Assembly (NCBI GenBank): GCA_009781575.1
Contig: WQXW01000155.1
Location: 1 to 5,273 of the forward strand
Length of the DNA: 5,273 nt
DNA from: Solirubrobacterales bacterium
GTDB lineage: Bacteria > Actinomycetota > Thermoleophilia > Solirubrobacterales > Solirubrobacteraceae
Reading direction: 5' to 3'
Shown: positions 1-4,275 of the stretch, one piece after another
Position numbering within the stretch: the first letter of the stretch is position 1
How the letters are laid out: each line of letters begins with the position of its first letter
Made by a program: the position numbers and the translations under genes
The notes under the pieces: generated by a model
The model's database searches: none
The model's input: only the letters and a program-made list of their open reading frames with translations
What the model was told of the DNA's origin: nothing

Positions 1-702
1 CATCGCCACCGCCCCCACGCCCTCCCCGCCCAGGTCCAGCTCCGCCAGCCACAGCCCACCTCTCCCCCCCCCGCCGCGCGCACCCCCATCCCGCGGGCTC
101 CCGCCCAGCGCCCGTCCCACGCACTTGATCTCCGCCTCCCGTGCCGCCCACCGGCGCAGGAACCGCTCCCTTCGCTCCCCCCGCTCCCTCGCGCCCAGCT
201 CGTCCGCCACCGCCTCGCCCCACGCGCGCGCCGCCAGCGCCCGCTCCTCCAGCCGCCCCTCGCGCGCGCGCTCCACGTCCACGCCCACCTCCGCGCCCCA
301 CGCCAGCGCGTACAGCGCCCGCCCGCCCGAGTGGGAGAGACTGAAGCGCAGGTCCACCGCCCGCGAGCCCGCGCGAGCCGGGCCCGCGGGGCGGGCGATC
401 ATCGGCTTGCCCCCGTCCGCCACCTCGAGCTCCACCTCCCGCCCGTCCGTGCCCAGATACGCGCCCAGCAGACCCCTCAGCGTTGCGCGCGAGCGCACCC
501 AGCGCGCGCGCCGCCGCTCGTCCACGATCTTTGCCGCGCGCTCGCGCTCCACGCGCGACAGCCCCGTCGGCGGCGCTTGCTCGCGGTCCAGGTCCGCCAG
601 CCACACGTGCAACTCGCCCTCCCGCAGGCGCACCCGCCGCCCCACCCGCGGGCGCGCCGGCGGCGCCCGCCACCCGCCGATCGCCCCCGACTCGCGCACC
701 AT
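1..702 (-). CDS. 4'-phosphopantetheinyl transferase superfamily protein (Sfp type), 3' end cut by window edge
   Basis: This enzyme family moves the 4'-phosphopantetheine arm of coenzyme A onto a conserved serine of carrier proteins (acyl, peptidyl or aryl carrier domains), converting apo to holo form in the cytoplasm. The 234 visible residues show the family signatures in order: FSLSHSGG (about 120-127), GVDVER (about 140-145) with the Mg-binding D142 and E144, and WAAREAEIKCVGRALG (about 185-200), which is the W-x-x-[KR]-E-A-x-x-K motif with catalytic E189 and K193. After a Gly-rich stretch the frame continues as LWLAELDLGGEGVGAVAM, like the usual C-terminal strand, so probably only a few residues are missing. 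The ATG at 702 is chosen because an in-frame stop lies at 738-736 and no in-frame ATG, GTG or TTG lies between. No Shine-Dalgarno is visible. The carrier-protein partner is not in the window, so the substrate is unknown. The family call is secure. Confidence 0.9.
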   Translation of the reverse strand, partial: MVRESGAIGGWRAPPARPRVGRRVRLREGELHVWLADLDREQAPPTGLSRVERERAAKIVDERRRARWVRSRATLRGLLGAYLGTDGREVELEVADGGKPMIARPAGPARAGSRAVDLRFSLSHSGGRALYALAWGAEVGVDVERAREGRLEERALAARAWGEAVADELGARERGERRERFLRRWAAREAEIKCVGRALGGSPRDGGARGGGGRGGLWLAELDLGGEGVGAVAM

Positions 703-737
703 GGCCCGACCGTACCGCGTCGCCGCCGGGCTTTGTC
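703..737. promoter_or_regulatory. Divergent 35-bp intergenic region with possible leaderless promoter for the minus-strand gene
   Basis: The two start codons are only 35 bp apart, so the promoters must overlap each other or the coding regions. On the minus strand, TACGGT (about 714-709) fits the actinobacterial -10 consensus TANNNT. It sits 6 nt before the ATG at 702, which would put transcription start at or next to the start codon, as in leaderless genes. ATGACA lies 19 nt further upstream as a weak -35 candidate. Neither flanking gene has a recognisable Shine-Dalgarno, which agrees with leaderless expression. This rests on pattern matching only. Confidence 0.3.
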
Positions 738-1811
738 ATGCTTAGCACCGTGGCCACGCTCGATCGCCTGCCCGCGCGCATCCGCTCTCTCACGCTCACG
801 CCCCGCCAGTACGAGCGAGTCGCGCAGATCGCGCTCGCCGCGCTCACCCTGATCGTGCTCACCGGCGCCGCCGTGCGCCTCACCGGCTCCGGCCTCGGCT
901 GCCCCGACTGGCCCCGCTGCTACGGCCACGCCTACCCGCCGCTGAACTCCCACGCGATCATCGAGTTCTCCAACCGCATGATCACCGTGCCCGTGTCCCT
1001 CGCCGCGATCGCCGCGTGGCTGCTCGCCTACCGCCGCCGTCCCTACCGCCGCGACCTCGCCCGGCTGGCGCTGCTGTTGCCCCTCGGCGTGCTCGCCCAG
1101 GCGATCCTCGGCGGGTTCACCGTGCGCGGCGCGCTCGACTACGGCTGGGTCATGGGCCACTTCGCGCTCTCCATCGCCGTGATCGCCGCCGCCGCCCTGC
1201 TCGTCTGGCGCTCCGCCCACGAGCCCCCCGCGGTACGCGATCGCACCGCCACCGCTACGGCCACCGCCACCGCCACCGCCGCGCCGCCGCGCGACCGCGC
1301 GCTCGCCTGGGCCGCCTGGGCCGTCACCGCGCTCGGCGCGCTCGCGATCTTCGCCGGCACCGCCGCCACCGCCGCCGGGCCCCACGCCGGCGGCTCGCCC
1401 GGACAGCACATCAACCGCCTCGCGTTCGACGGGCGCGCCACGATGGACTTCGTGATCCACCGCCACGCCGAGATCTCCTTCGTGTTCTCTCTCGCCGCGC
1501 TCGCGCTCTGGTGGTTCGCGCGCCGGCGCGCCTCCAACGACGACCCGGTGCTGCGCCGCTCCACAACCGCGCTCTGTCTGCTGCTCGCCCTCCAGGGCGC
1601 CGTCGGGGCCTACCAGTACGCCACCCACCTGCCCACCGAGCTCGTGTGGGTCCACGTCACGCTCGCCTGCCTCACCTGGATCGCCGCGCTCTGGAGCGCC
1701 TTCGCCGCCGGCTCGCCCCGCCGGGAGCCCGAGCCCGCCGCGGGCGCTCTGACCTTGGGCTGGCGAGGGGGCGCCGCGCTGAGCAGGCGGCGCGCGGCGC
1801 TCCGCGACTGA
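738..1811 (+). CDS. ctaA: Heme A synthase (CtaA/COX15 family)
   Basis: CtaA is a membrane protein that oxidises the C8 methyl group of heme O to a formyl group, making heme A for aa3-type cytochrome oxidase. The 357-residue product has eight hydrophobic segments (about 29-48, 82-98, 107-128, 139-157, 190-210, 244-261, 276-295, 301-323), as expected. The first extracellular loop carries RLTGSGLGCPDWPRC with the paired cysteines C55 and C61. It is followed by IIEFSNRM with the conserved E76, then LAQAILGGFTV (119-129) and H141. The second half has GPHAGG (214-219), HRH (241-243) and VWVH (H306). The E-x-x-H position of the first half is N79; I believe Asn also occurs here in actinobacterial CtaA. 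The central cytoplasmic linker has six Thr-Ala repeats (170-181). The ATG at 738 is chosen because homology to the family begins about 20 residues later and upstream in-frame residues are low-complexity Ala/Pro/Arg. The Arg/Ala-rich tail after residue 324 is not conserved. Confidence 0.93.
   Translation: MLSTVATLDRLPARIRSLTLTPRQYERVAQIALAALTLIVLTGAAVRLTGSGLGCPDWPRCYGHAYPPLNSHAIIEFSNRMITVPVSLAAIAAWLLAYRRRPYRRDLARLALLLPLGVLAQAILGGFTVRGALDYGWVMGHFALSIAVIAAAALLVWRSAHEPPAVRDRTATATATATATAAPPRDRALAWAAWAVTALGALAIFAGTAATAAGPHAGGSPGQHINRLAFDGRATMDFVIHRHAEISFVFSLAALALWWFARRRASNDDPVLRRSTTALCLLLALQGAVGAYQYATHLPTELVWVHVTLACLTWIAALWSAFAAGSPRREPEPAAGALTLGWRGGAALSRRRAALRD
1245..1280 (+). repeat. Six-copy 6-bp tandem repeat (ACCGCC-like) inside ctaA
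   Basis: Six consecutive hexamers of consensus ACCGCC (two carry one substitution each: ACCGCT and ACGGCC) encode Thr-Ala six times in the linker between the two four-helix halves of CtaA. Unit length is a multiple of three, so copy-number change would alter linker length but keep the frame. Confidence 0.8.
1768..1803 (+). other. Long GC-rich inverted repeat at the 3' end of ctaA
   Basis: GCGCCGCGC (1771-1779) pairs perfectly with GCGCGGCGC (1792-1800) around a 12-nt loop. The stem extends outward by one G-U and two G-C pairs to 12 bp. It lies within the last codons of ctaA and no T-tract follows. It could be a U-less terminator or an mRNA 3'-end stabiliser, but in such GC-rich DNA it may also be chance. 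Confidence 0.35.
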
Positions 1812-1899
1812 GCGGGCCCGCGAGCAGAGGCTTGCCCGACCGGGGGTCGACGAGGGGGCTCTCCGCGGCACCCCCCGCCCGTTCCCTCGGTGTCTGCCG

Positions 1900-1930
1900 G
1901 CCTGCCTGCCTGCCTGCCTGCCTGCCTGCC
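1900..1930. repeat. GCCT tetranucleotide repeat (seven full copies plus GCC)
   Basis: Seven perfect GCCT units (1900-1927) followed by a partial unit lie in the non-coding region after ctaA. The array is bounded on each side by a GCCGGCC heptamer (1896-1902 and 1928-1934). No credible gene contains it, so any slippage would change spacing or RNA structure rather than a reading frame. Confidence 0.9.
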
Positions 1931-1960
1931 GGCCGGTCGCGAGCAGCGTCCGTTTGGTGT

Positions 1961-2006
1961 TTTGTTTTGAGGATTGGTTCCGCGCGGAAGGAATCCTCAA
2001 AACAAA
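1961..2006. other. 46-bp AT-rich palindrome (15-bp perfect arms)
   Basis: TTTGTTTTGAGGATT (1961-1975) is the exact reverse complement of AATCCTCAAAACAAA (1992-2006). The 16-nt centre is GG, the 12-bp palindrome TTCCGCGCGGAA, then GG, so a hairpin would have a 15-bp stem, a G/G internal loop and an inner 4-bp stem with a GCGC loop. The element is AT-rich in a very GC-rich region. The T-rich arm comes first and the A-rich arm last, the reverse of an intrinsic terminator, and no T-run follows on either strand. A protein-binding palindrome, a cruciform site or a dispersed intergenic repeat are the main alternatives. Confidence 0.85.
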
Positions 2007-2068
2007 TCCCCCAACCCCGCCTCGGACAGGTGTGTTCGAGCTCGCGTACCCCACCGCGCTCCACCTGG

Positions 2069-2100
2069 CGCCAAAAGTCGCAAATTGCGAACATTTGTTG
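2069..2100. promoter_or_regulatory. AT-rich CCAAAA...TTGCG motif upstream of the HU gene
   Basis: This patch contains GCCAAAA followed by the odd-length palindrome TCGCAAATTGCGA (2078-2090; 6-bp arms around a central A) and then ACATTTGTTG. It stands out from the surrounding GC-rich sequence about 90-120 bp before the HU start. A partly similar patch (GCCAAAA, CGCG, TTTTGCG, TTTGG) follows the deacetylase stop at 3414-3445. It may be an operator or part of the HU promoter. I could not place a convincing -35/-10 pair. Confidence 0.35.
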
Positions 2101-2177
2101 CTCCCTGCGGGTGGGTGCCGAGAATCCCCGTCCTTGTGAACGGCTAGCCTGCGCGGAGCAGCCAAACCCGAGATGGG

Positions 2178-2183
2178 AAGGAG
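2178..2183 (+). promoter_or_regulatory. Shine-Dalgarno of the HU gene
   Basis: AAGGAG lies 4 nt before the ATG at 2188. It decides this start over the in-frame ATG at 2173, which lies upstream of the site and has no ribosome binding site of its own. Confidence 0.75.
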
Positions 2184-2187
2184 TGCC

Positions 2188-2463
2188 ATGACCAAGAGCG
2201 AACTGGCCGACCGGGTTGCACAGCGCACCGGGCTGGCCGCCAACCAGGCCAGGCAGACCCTGGAGACCGCCTTCGAGCTGGTCTCCGACGAGCTCGCCGC
2301 CGGCGGCGAGGTGGCGCTCGCCGGTTTCGGCAAGTTCAGCGTCTCCCAGCGCGCCGCGCGGGAGGGGCGCAACCCGTCCACCGGCGAGACCATCCACATC
2401 TCCGCCTCCCGCGCCGCCAAATTCTCGCCCGCCAGCGCCCTGAAGAAGCGCATCAACTCATAG
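2188..2463 (+). CDS. HU family DNA-binding protein
   Basis: HU proteins are small dimeric nucleoid proteins that bend and compact DNA without strong sequence preference. The 91-residue product is the normal family length. It begins MTKSELADRV, like the usual first helix, continues through the two-helix dimer core (about 1-40), then GFGKF (46-50), and carries the signature RAAREGRNPSTGE (55-67). In that signature R61, N62 and P63 mark the DNA-binding beta arm with its intercalating proline. It ends in ALKKRIN, the usual C-terminal helix. There is no Lys/Ala-rich tail of the mycobacterial HupB type. Ser/Ala/Arg replace many lysines, in keeping with high GC. The gene stands at the end of a long intergenic region, so it probably has its own promoter. 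Its stop codon overlaps the ribosome binding site of the deacetylase gene downstream, suggesting co-transcription and coupled translation. Confidence 0.95.
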   Translation: MTKSELADRVAQRTGLAANQARQTLETAFELVSDELAAGGEVALAGFGKFSVSQRAAREGRNPSTGETIHISASRAAKFSPASALKKRINS

Positions 2464-2467
2464 GAGG
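2462..2467 (+). promoter_or_regulatory. Strong Shine-Dalgarno overlapping the HU stop codon
   Basis: AGGAGG includes the last two bases of the HU stop codon TAG (2461-2463). It lies 4 nt before an ATA codon at 2472 and 49 nt before the first in-frame ATG at 2517. The GTG at 2468 that it could serve reads GTG-CCA-TAG and ends at once. The spacer TGCC is the same as that before the HU start codon. The site therefore argues for initiation at the ATA. Confidence 0.7.
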
Positions 2468-2516
2468 TGCCATAGCGGGTCTCACGAGAGGTCTCGCGCC
2501 CCTCGCGCTCGCCGCG

Positions 2517-3410
2517 ATGGGCCTCGCCACCGCCGCGCTCCTCGGCGCCTGCGGCTCCGCCGGTCCCGCCGGCTCCGCCACTCCCAACGGCGCGCGCCTC
2601 GTGGGGGGTGGCCGGGGCGCCCTGTCCGTCGCCTCCGGCCATTCCTCCTCCGCCCGCCCGCCCGCGCGCGTGCGTGCGCGCGGGCCGCGCGGCACCGAGT
2701 CGGTGCCGATCCTCATGTATCACGTGATCGCGCCGCCCCCCGCCGGCGCGCCCTTTCCCGGCCTCTACGTGCCCCCGCCCGAGTTCGAAGCGCAGATGCG
2801 CGCGCTCGTGCGCGCCCACTTCCGTGCGGTCACGCTGGATCAGCTCGAGGCCAATTGGCGCCAGGGGGTGCCCCTGCCGCCCGGCCGGCCGATCGTGCTG
2901 AGCTTCGACAACGGCTACCACTCCCAGTACGCCACCGCAATGCCCGTGCTCCGCCGCCTGGGGTGGGCCGGCGTGGAGAACATCCAGCTCACCGGGCTGC
3001 CCCCCTCCCAGGGCGGGCTCTCCGACCCCGAGGTGCGCGCGCTGCTGGCCGCCCACTGGGAGCTCGACACGCAGGGCATCAGCCACGCCGACCTCCCCAC
3101 GCTCACGCCCACCCAGCTCCACTACCAGGTCACCGTCGCGCGCCAGCTCCTCCAGCGCCGCTACCACGTGCCGGTCAACTGGTTCTGCTACCCCTCCGGC
3201 CACTACAACGCCGCCGTCGTGGCCGAGGTGCGCGCCGCCGGCTACCTCGGCTCCACCACCGTGGTGCCCGGGTGGGCTGCGCCCTCCCAGGATCCCTACC
3301 GCCTGCCCCGCCTGCGCGTGCTCGGCGGCACCACCCCCTCCGCGCTGATCGCCCAGATCGCCGCCGCTTCCACCGCCGCGCCCCCGCCCGCCTCCTACGG
3401 GGCCGGGTGA
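2517..3410 (+). CDS. Polysaccharide deacetylase-like (NodB fold) lipoprotein with altered metal-site residues
   Basis: NodB-family enzymes are usually metal-dependent hydrolases that remove acetyl groups from cell-wall or capsule sugars. With numbering from the ATG at 2517 (297 aa), the protein shows a lipobox LGAC with C12, a Ser/Pro/Arg/Gly linker to about residue 60, then VPILMYHVI (63-71), LSFDNGY (128-134), WELDTQGISHADL (181-193), NWFCYPSGHY (221-230), STTVVPGWA (246-254) and YRLPRLRV (261-268). The order and spacing fit the fold. In the usual TFDDG motif the first Asp is kept (D131) but the metal-binding second Asp is N132. In the usual H-S/T-x-x-x-H motif the first His aligns with about Q186-G187, and only H190 remains. 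It may be catalytically altered, or belong to a lineage subfamily with another metal site. The listed start is the first standard codon. An AUA at 2472, 4 nt after a strong ribosome binding site, would add 15 residues with an arginine and give a better signal peptide (312 aa). It was probably co-transcribed with HU. Confidence 0.85.
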   Translation: MGLATAALLGACGSAGPAGSATPNGARLVGGGRGALSVASGHSSSARPPARVRARGPRGTESVPILMYHVIAPPPAGAPFPGLYVPPPEFEAQMRALVRAHFRAVTLDQLEANWRQGVPLPPGRPIVLSFDNGYHSQYATAMPVLRRLGWAGVENIQLTGLPPSQGGLSDPEVRALLAAHWELDTQGISHADLPTLTPTQLHYQVTVARQLLQRRYHVPVNWFCYPSGHYNAAVVAEVRAAGYLGSTTVVPGWAAPSQDPYRLPRLRVLGGTTPSALIAQIAAASTAAPPPASYGAG

Positions 3411-3412
3411 CG

Positions 3413-3468
3413 CGGCCAAAAATCCTCGCGTTTTGCGGCTTTGGGGGCCCGTGCACACCGTTTGGCCG
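3413..3468. promoter_or_regulatory. AT-richer intergenic region with inverted repeat before the flavodoxin gene
   Basis: CGGCCAAA (3413-3420) and TTTGGCCG (3461-3468) are perfect 8-bp inverted repeats 40 nt apart, starting 3 bp after the deacetylase stop. Between them lie AAATCCTCGCGTTTTGCG and the palindrome GTGCAC (3451-3456). The first part resembles the motif upstream of the HU gene. This could be an operator pair for the flavodoxin gene or a weak 3'-end structure for the deacetylase transcript. No clear promoter hexamers are visible. Confidence 0.35.
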
Positions 3469-3524
3469 GCACCTCTTGCGGGCATGTTCGTGGCTTGGAC
3501 CGGGGCTGAGAGAGCAAGCTTCCA

Positions 3525-4043
3525 ATGGCCAACAGAGTGCTCGTCACATACGCCACACGACACGGATCGACCGCGGAGGTGGCTGAGGAGATCGCCAACG
3601 TGCTGCGCCACGCGCAGCTGCCCGCCGAGGTCAGGGCCGTGGATGAGCTCGACACGGTCGACCCCTACGACGCGGTCGTGTTCGGCGCGCCCCTCTACAT
3701 GGGTCGCCTGCAGCGCGCCGGCGCGCGCTTCCTGGCGGAGCACCACGACGAGCTCGCGCAGCTGCCGCTCGCCGTGTTCGCGCTGGGGCCCAACAACACC
3801 GAGGACAGCCGCCGCGGCGCGCAGCGCCAGCTGGACCGCAAACTGGCCACGCGTCCCGACCTGCACCCCTTCGCGGTGGGGCTGTTCGGCGGTGTGATCG
3901 ATCCCGACAAGCTGCGCTTCCCCTTCACCCGGCTCAACCGCGGCGACTGGCGCGACTGGGACGCGATCCGTCTCTGGGCGCGCTCGCTGGTGCCCCAGCT
4001 CCAACTCGCCACGGCGCTCTCCTCGACGCGCAGCCCCGCGTAG
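3525..4043 (+). CDS. Flavodoxin-domain protein, HemG-like (Flavodoxin_5 type)
   Basis: The 172-residue product has a flavodoxin fold that should bind FMN non-covalently. The phosphate-binding loop is VTYATRHGSTAEVAEEIA (7-24; T8, T11, G14, S15 and T16 are the key positions). After the second strand comes DAVVFGAPLYMGRL (49-62), the first isoalloxazine loop, followed by a strand LAVFALGPNN (82-91). The C-terminal part HPFAVGLFGGVIDP (114-127) and GDWRDWDAIRLWA (140-152) resembles the end of E. coli HemG, the menaquinone-dependent protoporphyrinogen IX dehydrogenase that works in heme synthesis at the membrane. Length matches HemG (about 180), but many proteins of this type in actinomycetes have no proven substrate, so I give no symbol. 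The ATG at 3525 starts just before the first beta strand. Only a weak purine run (GAGAGAG, 3509-3515) precedes it. It is separated from both neighbours by non-coding DNA and may be a single-gene unit. Confidence 0.85.
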   Translation: MANRVLVTYATRHGSTAEVAEEIANVLRHAQLPAEVRAVDELDTVDPYDAVVFGAPLYMGRLQRAGARFLAEHHDELAQLPLAVFALGPNNTEDSRRGAQRQLDRKLATRPDLHPFAVGLFGGVIDPDKLRFPFTRLNRGDWRDWDAIRLWARSLVPQLQLATALSSTRSPA

Positions 4044-4055
4044 CGCGTCTTCCGG

Positions 4056-4067
4056 GGGCGCGCGCCC
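4056..4067. other. 12-bp GC palindrome after the flavodoxin gene
   Basis: GGGCGCGCGCCC is a perfect palindrome 12 bp after the flavodoxin stop. It could be part of a weak transcript end, but no T-run follows and such sequences are frequent in this base composition. Confidence 0.25.
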
Positions 4068-4118
4068 GCCGCAGGATGGCGTGCACCGCGCGACTTTGGG
4101 CGCCGGGCCGAGTTGAAT

Positions 4119-4129
4119 GGAGGTGATCC
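4119..4129 (+). promoter_or_regulatory. Orphan extended Shine-Dalgarno in the leader of the exported-protein gene
   Basis: GGAGGTGATCC matches 11 nt of the complement of the usual bacterial 16S rRNA 3' end. No ATG, GTG or TTG lies at a normal distance downstream, and the true start is 147 nt away. The ATG at 4117 lies just before the motif and opens the same frame as the downstream gene, but has no ribosome binding site of its own. The motif may be a ribosome standby site, a relic or coincidence. Confidence 0.4.
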
Positions 4130-4145
4130 CCGGCGTTTCGCGCGG

Positions 4146-4237
4146 GGCGCGGCTGTGGGCCGCGCCACGTGCGGACGGGGACGCCGGGAGGTGCGCTCGC
4201 GCGCGCCTGCCCCGGCGTGGCGCTCCCGCGGGGCGCC
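4146..4237 (+). other. Three consecutive GC-rich hairpins in the leader of the exported-protein gene
   Basis: Hairpin 1: GGCGCGGC (4146-4153) pairs perfectly with GCCGCGCC (4159-4166) around TGTGG. Hairpin 2: 4181-4196 pairs with 4201-4218 as 16 base pairs with one G-U pair and a 2-nt bulge (4209-4210), closed by the loop TCGC. Hairpin 3: GGCGCTCC (4219-4226) pairs with GGGGCGCC (4230-4237) with one G-U around a 3-nt loop. The third abuts the second. The group ends 21 nt before the Shine-Dalgarno. It matches no riboswitch class that I recognise. High GC favours chance pairing, but 16 pairs in one stem is long. Confidence 0.5.
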
Positions 4238-4258
4238 GGAATTCGAGCAACGCCTACC

Positions 4259-4265
4259 AAGGAGG
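4259..4265 (+). promoter_or_regulatory. Shine-Dalgarno of the exported-protein gene
   Basis: AAGGAGG lies 10 nt before the ATG at 4276. It fixes this start rather than the in-frame ATG at 4117, whose extra 53 codons are Arg/Ala/Gly-rich and lie over the predicted hairpins. Confidence 0.8.
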
Positions 4266-4275
4266 ACTCGAGCAC

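Larger units (their letters stand above)
1812..2187. other. 376-bp non-coding region between ctaA and the HU gene
   Basis: No reading frame here on either strand shows plausible protein character. Open frames exist only because stop codons are rare in such GC-rich DNA. The region holds the GCCT array, the AT-rich palindrome, the CCAAAA/TTGCG patch and the HU ribosome binding site. Its local drop in GC content between about 1951 and 2140 marks it as functional or repeat-derived rather than neutral. Confidence 0.7.

Noticed and set aside
125..852. Plus-strand open frames opposite the phosphopantetheinyl transferase gene
   Set aside because: Their translations are Arg/Pro/Ala/Ser-rich with no family features, while the opposite strand carries a complete set of transferase motifs.
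1954..2139. A 61-codon plus-strand open frame in the ctaA-HU intergenic region
   Set aside because: It reads through the palindrome and the AT-rich motif, has no ribosome binding site, and an equally long frame exists on the opposite strand because the palindrome is symmetric.
2660..2685. A 10-bp GC inverted repeat inside the deacetylase gene
   Set aside because: It lies in the low-complexity linker made of alternating G and C, where such pairing is expected by chance, and there is no sign of regulation.
738..4043. A heme-biosynthesis cluster linking CtaA and the HemG-like flavodoxin
   Set aside because: The two genes are separated by HU, a lipoprotein gene and two intergenic regions. Shared pathway membership is not supported by operon structure.
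477..4250. A 1257-codon open frame on the minus strand across most of the window
   Set aside because: It runs antisense through ctaA, HU, the deacetylase and the flavodoxin genes, has a low-complexity Arg/Gly/Ala composition with no domain, and exists only because stop codons are rare at this GC content.
4117..4275. Upstream start at 4117 for the exported protein
   Set aside because: It is in frame but has no ribosome binding site before it, adds an Arg-rich stretch that would bury the signal peptide, and covers the predicted hairpins. The AAGGAGG before 4276 is a much better fit.
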